This document shows positions 52,610 through 62,855 of a stretch of 64,000 nucleotides of DNA, in pieces. A program made the position numbers and the translations under genes. Source of the stretch: Scardovia wiggsiae. GTDB lineage: Bacteria; Actinomycetota; Actinomycetes; Actinomycetales; Bifidobacteriaceae. The stretch covers positions 496,001-560,000 of the forward strand of contig NZ_CP157350.1 in NCBI RefSeq assembly GCF_051045985.1. Reading direction: 5' to 3'. The notes beneath the pieces are model-generated. The model searched no databases. It saw only the letters and a list, made by a program, of their open reading frames with translations, and had not been told where the DNA came from. Position 1 is the first letter of the stretch. Every line of letters starts with the position of its first letter.

Positions 52610-53845
52610 GTGGCTTACCAGTTTTCGCACCGTATAGATGAATCGCCTGTGAACCCTGTTGCCCGTGAGGCTGCGCGCCTGAAGGCACAGGGGATATCAT
52701 TATCTGCGATGAATGATTCCAACCCTACCCATTGGGGACTGGCCCCGTCAGCGCTCCCTCAGGAGTATACTGCAGATCCGCGGGGCGATGCGTCTGCCCG
52801 TACCAGCCTTGCCCGGTTCCTGCATGAACGCCTCAGACGGGAACATACAGAGGATGCGGGATCAGATCCGGTATCTGAAGATAATCTGTATATACTCAGC
52901 TCAACATCCCAGGCCTATATGTGGCTTTTTATGCTGCTGTGCGATCCCGGTGACGCAGTGCTTGGCCCCAAGCCGGGGTACCCGCTTATTGAATCCATAG
53001 CCCGGCTTGCTTCCGTTGAAGCGGTACCATATACACTGTTTTATGACGGGCAGTGGAACATTGATCTGGAGGCTATGGAAGGCATAATACACAGGTATGC
53101 ATCAGAAGGCAGGAAAATCAAGGCAGCCGTCCTGATCAACCCCAATAACCCTACGGGATCATATGTCAGGAAGCGGGAGCGTGAAGGCGTTATCAGGCTG
53201 TGCCGGGAAAATAATATTGCGGTTATTGCTGATGAAGTCTTCTTTGGGTATCCGCTTATGCTTGTGCCAGGCAGGGGAAGGATCGCAGGGGAAAGCCGCG
53301 TCCTTACTTTTGCTTTGGATGGGCTGTCGAAAGCGCTGGCTGCGCCTCACGCCAAAATAGGCTGGATCCAGGTAAGCGGCCCCAGGGATGACGCTGGTGA
53401 AGCTATGCGCAGGCTTGATATCATTGCTGATGATTTCCTCCCGCTTTCCCAGTTCCAGATCAGCGCCCTTCCCGGCCTGTTAAACGAGGTCCCATCCCGT
53501 ACAGAGATTGTCCTCCGGCGTATACAGGAGAATCTCGCAACCCTGCACCGGCTGCTCGGGCAGGAGAGCGGTTCTACTGTTGATATGCTGAATGCTGAAG
53601 GCGGCTGGAACGTCCTCCTGAAATTCCCGGCGTCTGTGGATGAGGACACTCTGGCCTTGGAACTGCTGAACAGCTGCCATATTGTGCCGCAGCCCGGCTA
53701 TTTTTTCGATATGCCGTCTAACGGGTATGTAACACTGTCCCTTCTTCCTGATCCCGAAGTATTCCGGGCACATGTACATGCCCTGCTCGCTGCAGTGGAC
53801 AGGCTGGTGCAAGGTCCCGCCCTGAAACATAAATATAGGGTTTAG
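52610..53845 (+). CDS. PLP-dependent aminotransferase, class I/II
   Basis: Fold-type I aminotransferase of 411 residues starting with GTG. Visible motifs are LSSTSQAYMWLFMLLCDPGDAVLGPKPGYPL, LINPNNPTGSYV with the cofactor Asn, VIADEVFFGYPL with the Asp that pairs with the pyridine nitrogen, and the Schiff-base Lys in DGLSKALAAPHAKIGWI. It is close to the alanine/aspartate-type aminotransferases that in bifidobacteria stand alone. Amino acid specificity cannot be read off. Its last four bases overlap the end of the convergent membrane-protein gene. No strong ribosome-binding site is seen. Confidence 0.88.
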   Translation: MAYQFSHRIDESPVNPVAREAARLKAQGISLSAMNDSNPTHWGLAPSALPQEYTADPRGDASARTSLARFLHERLRREHTEDAGSDPVSEDNLYILSSTSQAYMWLFMLLCDPGDAVLGPKPGYPLIESIARLASVEAVPYTLFYDGQWNIDLEAMEGIIHRYASEGRKIKAAVLINPNNPTGSYVRKREREGVIRLCRENNIAVIADEVFFGYPLMLVPGRGRIAGESRVLTFALDGLSKALAAPHAKIGWIQVSGPRDDAGEAMRRLDIIADDFLPLSQFQISALPGLLNEVPSRTEIVLRRIQENLATLHRLLGQESGSTVDMLNAEGGWNVLLKFPASVDEDTLALELLNSCHIVPQPGYFFDMPSNGYVTLSLLPDPEVFRAHVHALLAAVDRLVQGPALKHKYRV

Positions 53846-56295
53846 ATCATAAATACGCTGGCAAGCAGATGATATGCAGCAGGCGCCATCGTTATAATGG
53901 CATGGGATCTTGAGGGGTCAAAAATCGTCAGCACAAGGAAGATAAGCTCAAAAAATGCAGTAAGTACAAGGATCCACATAAGTACTGCTGCTGCAGCCGG
54001 CGAGTGTGCTGCGGAATGTATTATGCGGCGCATTGCCGGACTTTTAGGGCTGTTTAACCTGACCGATTTTCCTGAGCTGCCCGATGCTGCTGCTTTCGTG
54101 CCTGTCCTGTCCATGGCCTGCAGACACCAGGTGGACAGGATAACAAAAATGGGGATAGAAGCCAGAGTGAGTATCCAGGAGAAGTCATTCATATAGCGCC
54201 AATCAACACCTCCCATATATGTTTCCATAAGGCACATTGCGAAGCTGAGGGCAATGCACAGCACGGTAAGCAGAAGGGTCCGCGACCTGCGGAGTGCGCG
54301 CAGGACAGAAGGGGATATAATGCAGACAACCAGCCAGCATAACGGTGCGAATATAAATATCCCGGCAATGATATTATCCGAGTACATCCAGGGGATAAGG
54401 CGCGGCTTATAGGAGTTGAAGAACGGGAACCCGCGGCTGGCTGTTGGCTGCAGCGGCGACCAGAAATAGGCCGCAAACCCCTGTACTACTGACTGTGCGG
54501 AAGGTTTATATGCAGTCAGATCATCAACAGTTATCTGGTATTTGCTGCCAAAATCAAGAATGGAACCAAATTTGATCTGGTTGTTGAGCAGGACAGGGAG
54601 CAGTCCTGCAACTGCTGAAATAAGTGCAGCAGCTGTAAGCCTGATCTGCTGCCGGGTTATGTTCCTGCGTGAGGCACCGGAAGCATGGGCTGCGGTACCT
54701 GCAGCAGCTGCGGCAGGCTGTGCTGCAGTGCCGCGCTGCGTCTGGAGCAATTCCAGATAGAGGGGGATAAGCAGAACTGCAGACAGGATAAACGGCGGGC
54801 GGCAGCCCGCAGTAAGTGCGATAGACAGTGTACCAAAAATAATATGGGGATAAGATATCCGGCTCTCTGCGGCATTTCCTGCATCGGCCCTGGTCCATGG
54901 CCGGTACCGTTTAAGGCCGGGATCATAGGTCCGGCGTGCGCCGAGCCAGAGCCAGAAGCCGAGCGCAGCGAAAAAAGTAGCGCTTGCTGTAGGGATGCAG
55001 TAGAAGGTCAGGTTTGTGAACAGCGAAATGATAGTACTGCCTGCCACCATCATAAGGGTCACAATAAGCGTCTGCCCTACGGATATATTGGGGAAATACC
55101 TTTTGAGGAACCTTACGAGTGCAAGTAGCCCGAAAATAACGGCAAGGCACAGGAACGCGAAACTGGCAACAATAGTATTCAGCCACAGCCCTCCGGTGTG
55201 AAACAGGGAGGTAACAGCCTGGAAGGGGAGGAAGGCAACAAGGGCGGGGACGATGCCAAAATAGGAATACCAGTGGTTGTTATAAAAGACGTAATCCCAG
55301 TAGATCGTTGTGCCATTGGCGAGGAGGGCGTTGCGTTCAGCTACTGATTGCGGGTGGTGTGCAGTGAGGAGCTGGGGGTCAACGGGCAGGTCAAGCCACG
55401 GCTGCCCTTTAAGGATAGCCTGTGCTGAAAGCTGGTACTGGCTGAAATCATATGTATAGCTTCCCGGATACTGGAGGTACACGCCCGAATCCTGAGTCCA
55501 GCCCAGGAAAATACCGCTGAGGACGGTTATCGCAATGCAGGGGGCAATAATGCATACAAAGAAAAATATGCGGAACCGTGCGGATCCCGGTTCAAGGGTG
55601 ATCCTGTAAAGTTCTGAGCGGGGCCTGAGCAGGATCAGGAAACACAACAGTGCAAAAAGTATGGCGACGCGCAGCAGATTAAAAGAGAAAGGCGTGTCAG
55701 GGTTCGTTGTAATGGCGTGGAGGGCCAGATGCGACCCTGCAGAATCGCTGAACCAGACGCGCAGTTTCGCCCCCGGGCTGTGCCCCTGGGCTGTCAGCGT
55801 GGAAACTTGGGACGGCAGAGGGACATACGCAGTCCGCGTGACAGAGGGGCTGAACTGGACAGCCTTCCCTGAGATATAGGTGCTGCCTGAACCCGTGCAG
55901 CTGTCGATCCTTGTATGGATAGTGCCGAGGTTGTGAGCAGGAAGGTTAGCATAATCCAGATGTGCCCCTGAAGTGTCAAAAAAGACCTGCGTTATCCGCC
56001 CTTTTACCGGGATATCAATATAGGCGTGCGAAGGGTCAGTGATAGTAAGCGTATTCTCTGCAGATGCATAGCTCAGCCCTGTGCCGAAGCGGTTATCTGC
56101 GCGGAGCTGGACCAGGGAGAACGTTTCGGCGGTAGGCTGCACAGGCGGAGAGGCTTTCGATTTCCAGAATGAAAGGTTAAAAACTGAGGCTTCAAGGATA
56201 AGGGTAATAAGCGCTGCGGCAATAAGGTACACTGCAGTACGCGGAATATGTTTCCTGCGTGCCGCTGAGACAGATGGATACCCTTTTTTCGCCAC
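53842..56295 (-). CDS. Large polytopic membrane protein, GT-C glycosyltransferase-like
   Basis: Protein of 817 residues. One helix near 18-40 is followed by an external domain of about 170 residues (beta-rich, with one Cys), then roughly eleven further helices. The layout of a first helix, a big outer domain and a helix bundle with a conserved outer loop (WTQDSGVYLQYPGSYTYDFSQYQL and HWYSYFGIVPALVAFLPF) recalls polyprenol-phosphate-dependent GT-C enzymes, but no family-defining DD or DE motif could be assigned with certainty. A short Ala/Gly/Ser-rich cytosolic insertion occurs near 515-545. It might glycosylate a wall polymer or protein; that is inference. It is divergent from the TPR-protein gene. 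Confidence 0.5.
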   Translation of the reverse strand: MAKKGYPSVSAARRKHIPRTAVYLIAAALITLILEASVFNLSFWKSKASPPVQPTAETFSLVQLRADNRFGTGLSYASAENTLTITDPSHAYIDIPVKGRITQVFFDTSGAHLDYANLPAHNLGTIHTRIDSCTGSGSTYISGKAVQFSPSVTRTAYVPLPSQVSTLTAQGHSPGAKLRVWFSDSAGSHLALHAITTNPDTPFSFNLLRVAILFALLCFLILLRPRSELYRITLEPGSARFRIFFFVCIIAPCIAITVLSGIFLGWTQDSGVYLQYPGSYTYDFSQYQLSAQAILKGQPWLDLPVDPQLLTAHHPQSVAERNALLANGTTIYWDYVFYNNHWYSYFGIVPALVAFLPFQAVTSLFHTGGLWLNTIVASFAFLCLAVIFGLLALVRFLKRYFPNISVGQTLIVTLMMVAGSTIISLFTNLTFYCIPTASATFFAALGFWLWLGARRTYDPGLKRYRPWTRADAGNAAESRISYPHIIFGTLSIALTAGCRPPFILSAVLLIPLYLELLQTQRGTAAQPAAAAAGTAAHASGASRRNITRQQIRLTAAALISAVAGLLPVLLNNQIKFGSILDFGSKYQITVDDLTAYKPSAQSVVQGFAAYFWSPLQPTASRGFPFFNSYKPRLIPWMYSDNIIAGIFIFAPLCWLVVCIISPSVLRALRRSRTLLLTVLCIALSFAMCLMETYMGGVDWRYMNDFSWILTLASIPIFVILSTWCLQAMDRTGTKAAASGSSGKSVRLNSPKSPAMRRIIHSAAHSPAAAAVLMWILVLTAFFELIFLVLTIFDPSRSHAIITMAPAAYHLLASVFMI

Positions 56296-56387
56296 ATGAA
56301 TATTGTAGCGTTACGGCTGCATGAGATGTCTAGTAAATTTGGGAAAATAGACAGAACCGCATAATGCAATCCATATACGAGGAGATA

Positions 56388-59300
56388 ATGCCTATATTTC
56401 CACGTGGCTTTTTCAGTCGCCGCAGCAAACGCGAGCATAATGATGTGCCGACCGGCACGCAGGGACCGCAGGAGTTCCATGCATCCGGCCCATCCTCCGA
56501 TTTCCGGCAGTCGCATAGCGGCGGGTTCGACAGCGTTTGGCAGGGGTACAGTATTTCGCCTTCTGTACAGCGGCATATTATCACTGATTTCCCCTACAGT
56601 GATAATTTCCCGTTCCCGCATATCGGATGGGCTGCGCTTGATGACAGCCTTTCGCATGACATTTCCGTGGGGCTTCCCGTCTCTGTGCTTATAGGGTTCT
56701 TTCCCGATGACAGCCATATTATCCCGATGGCATTTTGTGACAGCAGAGGGAATATATATGCGACAGATGAACAGTATCCGAGCATCAGCACCTCCAATGA
56801 ACCTCTGCTGAGCTTTATGAAGGAAGCGGAGGGGCATTTTGCTGCCGGCCGTATCGAGGGGGCCGGATTTTTAGGCGGCGGGGAGGCGGACAGCAGTACC
56901 GTTTACGGTTCCCATGGCGCTGTAGTCCTTCGGGTGCCCGGTTCTGCACGCAGCCAATGGGTAGCGAACTGGCTTGAGTCAGATGGGAAATTTACCCTCG
57001 AACAGACCCTGTCGGACCTTCCTGCGCGCATGGCTGCACAGCTCAGCTACCAGGATATGGCTGCAGCAGCATTTTTCGGCATCGCATTTTATCCTCTGGT
57101 CTGCAATGTGACCCCTATATACGGGCTGGGGGATATTTCATACCATCTGGCCCGGCAGGCCCCGCTAAGTGCTGTCCGCAGTATCAGAAAAGATGCTGAA
57201 CAGCTTGCATCCGACGGTTTCAAGGTTTCCGGGCTGCAGACCTATTTCATAGATTCCCTTGATGATGCCCATGTATTTGAACCTGTGCCGGGTCTTGAAG
57301 CTGTGCATGGCAAAGAGCCGGCCGAACTGGTTTCGAATAAAAACACCCATCTATTTATGATGTCATGGGCTGGGCTGGACCTTGCACCGGCACTTAACGC
57401 CATCCGCCTGGAAAGCTCCATCAACCGTGTCCGCATGATCAGCGACATTCTTGAGGCAAATGATGCCATGGGGAACCGCCTTACTGAAGATACCGTTGAT
57501 GCCCGGCATATCAGCGAACTGGATCTGGCGCTGCTGAGGAACCCTGCATTCGGCGCACTGTCATATCTTCCCGCAGAGGATTATCTCGCGGCTTCTCACG
57601 CTGATGGCGGTGGCTATGGTTATACCGGTGGGCAGCAGGATAGGTCAGATGATGAAAATGCCGGGGATAGGCTTACTGAAGCCGGCTCTGCTGCTGATCC
57701 TGCTGCATCCGCTGATGATACTTCTGACAGCATGTTTGCCTTTGGATTCACGCCGTCTGATGCACGCCCTCCCGCCTCCCTGCACAGCAGCAGCCTCCCG
57801 TGGGACCAGCGTTTTCTGCTGGGGGATACGCAGAACCTTGCGGAAACAGTGGATTCTACGAATGCAGCTTATGAGCTGTACCAGCTTGTGAGGTCGCTTG
57901 CCCCGCAGGCCGGAAGCGGCACCCCCGGGACTGATGCTTCCCCCGGCCCCCACACTACCGAATGGCAGTACCGGCAGCTTTTTGCCCGTATTATCAGCCA
58001 TCTGCGTATCCCCTTCAGGTATGACATCAATTTCCGGTCCAACATTGACAGCGGTGTCGCTGCTGTCGCCTACAGCGCAGTCAGTTCGTTGATGATGCCG
58101 CAGCACCGCTATGATCCGTATACCGGTGAACGCATAGGCATCCCCGAAGAGGAACGCGAGCAGCTGAGTACCCAGTACAATTTGCGCCTGGGCATCGTCT
58201 TTGCCGCTGCTGCCTTCGCATCTTCGCCTGAGATCAGGGAGGTCTCACTGCGCCTGGATTCCCTTGGCCTTGAAGAAAAGCTGAAGGAACGTACTGTACT
58301 TGCGCACAATATTATTGAAAAGATCCTTACCTCGTTTGAATCGCTTTCCCAGCAGCTTCAGAACCTGTCCCAGCGGATAGAGATGCTGTCTGGCGGCAGT
58401 GATGATGATGAAACAGAGAAAAAATCAAACCCCAAAGACGGGGATGTCCACGGGCGTGATGTAGGCATGACAGTAGCGGGGCAGCCGCGGGGCGTTGTCA
58501 ACCCTGCCGGCAGCCGCGGTATGCGCAGCCAGGGCGGGAATGAAGATACGGCCAGGTCGCAGGAAGAGATCAACAGTATTTTTGAGCAGATGGTCCATGA
58601 TATTGATCTGGACACGGATAGGACGGGCCCCTCAGGCGGTTCAGGCACAGGTCCGGATGCAGGGGATACTCCCGGCCTGTCGGATCCTTCCGATACGGAA
58701 GGTACCGGCACGGGTCCGGATACAGGTGCAGGTTTTGAGGCAGATTTCGACGCAAGCCTTCCCTTCCCGTTCCCAGTGCATTCCGTAAGCAGCGCGGGGG
58801 TCAATGTGGATTCAAGCGAGGACGGCATAATGCCCTTGACGCCGGTAGCAGCGGTGACTTTCACCAGGGACGAGTTCGTCAGCCTCCTTGAACAGCAGGG
58901 GCTTAATGACCCGATGGGATTCTACTGCCATTTTGATGCAGTTATCGATCCGGATGAGAAGGGCAGGCTTAAGGAGATAACTGCGCCTGTCGATATCCAT
59001 GATGAACGTTTTTCTCCGAGAGGTGCCCATGAAGAGCCGGAGGTGGCTGAAAGGGATTTCAGTCATGATATGGCTGAAGTTATGGGTGCTGCTGATACTG
59101 CGGGGCTGTCTATCCAGCGCGCGGATGTTATCCACAGGCTGTCAGATTCCATCAGCAGGATAGCCCGGAACCCGCATATGTCGAGTGCCGATAAAGCCCA
59201 AACTGTGATGGGCTATATTGAGGCAACGGGCGATCCTGAGGCCAGGGCACAGGCGTCAGCTGTTACTTCAGCGCTTATTGACGGCAATGATGTGCCGCCG

Positions 59301-60149
59301 CTGTCTTTGTCATGGGTCAGGGAATTTGAGCAGGCGCGTTTCCATTCCAATGAGCTTATCCAGCAGGGGAGGATCGCACAGTCTGTTGACAACCAGGAGA
59401 AGGCGATCGCCGAACTGGATGAACACTTCCATGTTGAAGGTACTGTTCCCCGGTATTTTAATTCATATGCTGACCGTGTTATTTATAATCATTTATTTGC
59501 TACTCCTGGTGAGCGGACAGTCCTTATACCGGACGAACTGTTCGATGCCCATTTCAAGATGGCTGATGCCCTGTTCCTTATGGGGCAGCCCCGCAAGGCT
59601 GCAGAGCATCTGAATAAGGCAGTTTCCTACGCTCCGTCATATACCATGGCCCATTTGCGTCAGGCGGTAGGGCTCGCCCTCGTAGAAGACTGGGATTCGG
59701 CTTTTGCCGCAACAGTGAATGCGGTAACTATTGCCCAGGACAGGGATGATGCCGCGTTCGGGTATTACCGGATGGCATATGCGGCATGGATGCGTGATGA
59801 GTTTGATGTAGCTGCAGCCGCATATATCCTTAGTGCCCAGATCGGCCCTGAGCGTATGGAGCCGCTAGGCTCAGAGCTTGAGGAGCTTGTGCGGCGTGCC
59901 CGTTCCCAGGACATACAGCTGCCGTCAGGCGAAGAAGAGGCGGCGGCAGTTATGCGCAGCCATGGCCTCCCCCTGTGGCCCGACCCGCAGGTGCTTGAAA
60001 TTGTGAGCGCTGCGGCTGAGGTATGTGTAGATAACCGTTTATTCATACCTGCACGCACACTGCTCGTTTCTTCAGCGAGGATGAAGGACACGGATGAATT
60101 ATCGGTCAAATCCCAGCAGATACAGGTATTGAGATCACTGAATGCTTAG
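56388..60149 (+). CDS. Giant TPR-containing protein of unknown function
   Basis: Protein of 1253 residues from ATG 56388, preceded by GAGGAG at short spacing; ATG 56364 is an in-frame alternative. It has no signal peptide and no membrane segment. Residues 1-390 look globular but match nothing I recognise (RHIITDFPYSDNFPFPHIGWAALDDS, GLPVSVLIGFFPDDSHIIPMAF). Low-complexity Gly/Asp/Ala-rich stretches separate it from a second globular part near 500-690 that ends in a coiled coil (NIIEKILTSFESLSQQLQNLSQRIEML). A second Gly/Asp/Thr-rich spacer (about 740-810) follows. The last 230 residues are helical TPR-type repeats (FKMADALFLMGQPRKAAEHL, MAHLRQAVGLALVEDWDSAF). It lies 102 bp before ligA on the same strand. 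Function unknown, likely a scaffold. Confidence 0.8.
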   Translation: MPIFPRGFFSRRSKREHNDVPTGTQGPQEFHASGPSSDFRQSHSGGFDSVWQGYSISPSVQRHIITDFPYSDNFPFPHIGWAALDDSLSHDISVGLPVSVLIGFFPDDSHIIPMAFCDSRGNIYATDEQYPSISTSNEPLLSFMKEAEGHFAAGRIEGAGFLGGGEADSSTVYGSHGAVVLRVPGSARSQWVANWLESDGKFTLEQTLSDLPARMAAQLSYQDMAAAAFFGIAFYPLVCNVTPIYGLGDISYHLARQAPLSAVRSIRKDAEQLASDGFKVSGLQTYFIDSLDDAHVFEPVPGLEAVHGKEPAELVSNKNTHLFMMSWAGLDLAPALNAIRLESSINRVRMISDILEANDAMGNRLTEDTVDARHISELDLALLRNPAFGALSYLPAEDYLAASHADGGGYGYTGGQQDRSDDENAGDRLTEAGSAADPAASADDTSDSMFAFGFTPSDARPPASLHSSSLPWDQRFLLGDTQNLAETVDSTNAAYELYQLVRSLAPQAGSGTPGTDASPGPHTTEWQYRQLFARIISHLRIPFRYDINFRSNIDSGVAAVAYSAVSSLMMPQHRYDPYTGERIGIPEEEREQLSTQYNLRLGIVFAAAAFASSPEIREVSLRLDSLGLEEKLKERTVLAHNIIEKILTSFESLSQQLQNLSQRIEMLSGGSDDDETEKKSNPKDGDVHGRDVGMTVAGQPRGVVNPAGSRGMRSQGGNEDTARSQEEINSIFEQMVHDIDLDTDRTGPSGGSGTGPDAGDTPGLSDPSDTEGTGTGPDTGAGFEADFDASLPFPFPVHSVSSAGVNVDSSEDGIMPLTPVAAVTFTRDEFVSLLEQQGLNDPMGFYCHFDAVIDPDEKGRLKEITAPVDIHDERFSPRGAHEEPEVAERDFSHDMAEVMGAADTAGLSIQRADVIHRLSDSISRIARNPHMSSADKAQTVMGYIEATGDPEARAQASAVTSALIDGNDVPPLSLSWVREFEQARFHSNELIQQGRIAQSVDNQEKAIAELDEHFHVEGTVPRYFNSYADRVIYNHLFATPGERTVLIPDELFDAHFKMADALFLMGQPRKAAEHLNKAVSYAPSYTMAHLRQAVGLALVEDWDSAFAATVNAVTIAQDRDDAAFGYYRMAYAAWMRDEFDVAAAAYILSAQIGPERMEPLGSELEELVRRARSQDIQLPSGEEEAAAVMRSHGLPLWPDPQVLEIVSAAAEVCVDNRLFIPARTLLVSSARMKDTDELSVKSQQIQVLRSLNA

Positions 60150-60251
60150 CAGGCCCTTAACAGATGCTGTATTGTGCTGTATTGTAGGAGTGATTCGGAT
60201 CACTCGGTGCAGGCCTTGAAAATCGGACTTTAACGGGAATAGGATAGAGCT

Positions 60252-62855
60252 ATGAATGTGCGATACGGGGCATCCGGTGCAGCCAGGATGCATGCGGACG
60301 AAGGGGAACAGCTGTCTTTTGGATTCGTTTCCGACAGTGATGCGGCTCACGTTCCGGCCGGCGCTGCACATACCGGTCTGGCATACGGAAGCCCCGGATC
60401 CCCGGAAGATATGGATACCTGTATCGAATCCCTGCAGCGTACGGATGCGGATGCGCAGAAACTGGCAGGGATCAATGTTCCTGGGCTGGATATCAGGCAG
60501 GCTTCCCGGCTGTGGGCAAAAGTATCTTCGTGGGTAGAAAGCGACCAGATCGCATACTATATTAATGATTCCCCGGTTTCTTCAGATGCCGCGTATGATG
60601 CACGCATGCTCATGCTCCAGAATCTTGAAGCGCAGTTCCCGCAGCTGGATACGCCCCAGTCGCCTACGCACAGGGTCGGCGGGACTTTTTCCAACGATTT
60701 CGCATCGGTAAGGCATCCGTCAAGGATGATGAGCCTGGATGATGTGTTTTCGATCAGCGAGCTGAAACAGTGGTATGAGGGTGTCCGCAGGGATCTGGAA
60801 TGGCCGCAGGGGGAACCGCTTCCTATGACATGCGAGGTCAAGATCGACGGCCTTGCGCTGAACCTCATTTACAGGCACGGAATACTGTACCAGGGACTGA
60901 CCCGCGGCGACGGCGTTATCGGCGAAGATATCACCATGAATGTACGCACTATATCGTCGATTCCCGGGCAGCTGTCGGGCACAGCTGCACAGATCCCTGA
61001 AATGGTGGAGATCCGGGGTGAAGTGTTCATGAAATTCGATGATTTTGCAAGCCTGAACAGCCAGGCTCAGGCTGAAGGGCGTGCTGTTTTCGCCAATCCC
61101 CGTAATGCCGCTGCAGGGTCTTTGCGCCAGAAGGATCCCCGGGTCACCGCGTTGCGCAGGCTCAGTTTTTATGCGCATGGCATGGGGACCCTTGAATGGG
61201 GGGACGGGGATGCAGGGCATCCGCAGGCCGGCACGCAGTCGCAGGCATACAGCCTTTATAAGATATGGGGTATCCCGGTATCGGGCCATACCCGCGAAGC
61301 CGTAAATTTTGACCAGATCCTTGAAATGGTCTCCTATTACGATGAACACCGCTATGATATCGAACATGCCCTTGACGGGATCGTGGTAAAGGTTGATGAC
61401 CTGGCACTGCAGCGCCGGCTGGGTTCCACTGCGCGGGCACCGCGGTGGGCTATTGCATATAAATACCCTCCTGAAGAAGTCAATACTGAACTACTTGATA
61501 TTTCAGTGCAGGTGGGGCGTACGGGGCGCGTTACCCCCGTAGCGCATCTGAAACCGGTGCGTGTAGCAGGCTCCACTGTTTCGCGGACGACCCTGCATAA
61601 TGCTTATGAAGTTGACCATAAAGGTGTCCTGATCGGCGATACTGTAGTTGTACGCAAAGCGGGAGATGTGATACCTGAGCTTGTAGGGCCGGTACTTGCC
61701 GCGCGCAAAGGCCGCGAGGGGCAGCTGCGCAGGTTTGTTATGCCACGATACTGCCCAAGCTGCGGAACCGAACTCGCTCCTGAGAAGGAAGGCGATAAAG
61801 ATATCCGCTGCCCTAATGTGGAATCCTGCCCGGCGCAGCTGTCCAACCGGATACTTCATCTTGCATCACGCCAGGCTTTTGATGTTGAGCATCTGGGGGA
61901 GCAGAGCGCGCTTGCCCTCACTAACCCCGAGAATAACCGGCCTGATTCGGTATCAGAATACCTGCCTGATACCAGGGAAATAACGGTGGCCCCCGGCCAG
62001 GAACCGCCGTTGTATGAGCCCGACCCCGCGCTACAGCTCCCTGAAATGCAGTCCCCTGCAGTGACAAGTGAAGCTGATTTGTTCTCCCTCAGGGCAGAAG
62101 ACCTGCGCGATGTACGGATATGGCGGGAAATCCCTATTATCGAAGTGGCACAGGACACTGACCCTGTCACAGGGAAGAAAACAAAAACCCGTAAAAACAA
62201 GGGAGGAAGCGGACTATGGTCACAGTTCCCGGCATTCTATAACCTTCCTGCCAAGGGGGATAAGGCTTCTGATGCCCAGCCCTCACGCACAACAGTAGAG
62301 ATGCTCAGCGAATTTAATAAAGCTAAGGATGCTGAACTGTGGAGGGTCCTTGTAGCACTGTCTATCCGCCATGTTGGCGCCCCAACCGCAAGGCTTATTG
62401 CGAAAAGGTTCAGGACGCTGGATGCTGTGGCGGCTGCTTCGGAAGAAGACCTTGTTTCCGTTGATGGGGTCGGTGCCGAGATCGCAGCCTCTGTTGCATC
62501 ATGGTTCCTCCAGGCACGGGATCCGGAAAGCTGGAGAGGGAAAATACTGCATGCATGGGCTTCTGCCGGTATTGGGAGCCAGGCAGCTGAAGACCCTGGG
62601 CTGGAGCAGACGCTTGAAGGCAAAACTGTTGTGGTCACAGGGACTCTTGCTGGTTTTTCCCGCGAATCGGCGAAAGAAGCTATTGAAGCCAGGGGAGGCA
62701 GGGCTTCCGGTTCCGTAAGCAAAAAAACTTCATATGTGGTTGTCGGTTCTTCTGCAGGTTCCAAGGCAGCAAAGGCTGAAGAGCTCGGCATACCTATGCT
62801 GGATGAAGACCAGTTCAACCAGCTCCTTATGCATGGGGATGTCCCTCATGAATGA
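60252..62855 (+). CDS. ligA: NAD-dependent DNA ligase
   Basis: Replicative DNA ligase of 867 residues, about 200 longer than the E. coli enzyme. The nucleotidyl Lys197 lies in CEVKIDGLAL. The adenylation domain continues with TRGDGVIGEDITMNVRTI and ANPRNAAAGSLRQKDP. The OB domain has VQVGRTGRVTPVAHLKPV, and the zinc finger is CPSCGTEL...RCPNVESCPAQ. Helix-hairpin-helix repeats and a C-terminal BRCT domain (GKTVVVTGTLAGFSR onward) complete it. The extra length is an 80-residue N-terminal extension and about 90 hydrophilic residues inserted between the zinc finger and HhH part (roughly 570-670). Its 3' end overlaps mrp by eight bases. Confidence 0.96.
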   Translation: MNVRYGASGAARMHADEGEQLSFGFVSDSDAAHVPAGAAHTGLAYGSPGSPEDMDTCIESLQRTDADAQKLAGINVPGLDIRQASRLWAKVSSWVESDQIAYYINDSPVSSDAAYDARMLMLQNLEAQFPQLDTPQSPTHRVGGTFSNDFASVRHPSRMMSLDDVFSISELKQWYEGVRRDLEWPQGEPLPMTCEVKIDGLALNLIYRHGILYQGLTRGDGVIGEDITMNVRTISSIPGQLSGTAAQIPEMVEIRGEVFMKFDDFASLNSQAQAEGRAVFANPRNAAAGSLRQKDPRVTALRRLSFYAHGMGTLEWGDGDAGHPQAGTQSQAYSLYKIWGIPVSGHTREAVNFDQILEMVSYYDEHRYDIEHALDGIVVKVDDLALQRRLGSTARAPRWAIAYKYPPEEVNTELLDISVQVGRTGRVTPVAHLKPVRVAGSTVSRTTLHNAYEVDHKGVLIGDTVVVRKAGDVIPELVGPVLAARKGREGQLRRFVMPRYCPSCGTELAPEKEGDKDIRCPNVESCPAQLSNRILHLASRQAFDVEHLGEQSALALTNPENNRPDSVSEYLPDTREITVAPGQEPPLYEPDPALQLPEMQSPAVTSEADLFSLRAEDLRDVRIWREIPIIEVAQDTDPVTGKKTKTRKNKGGSGLWSQFPAFYNLPAKGDKASDAQPSRTTVEMLSEFNKAKDAELWRVLVALSIRHVGAPTARLIAKRFRTLDAVAAASEEDLVSVDGVGAEIAASVASWFLQARDPESWRGKILHAWASAGIGSQAAEDPGLEQTLEGKTVVVTGTLAGFSRESAKEAIEARGGRASGSVSKKTSYVVVGSSAGSKAAKAEELGIPMLDEDQFNQLLMHGDVPHE

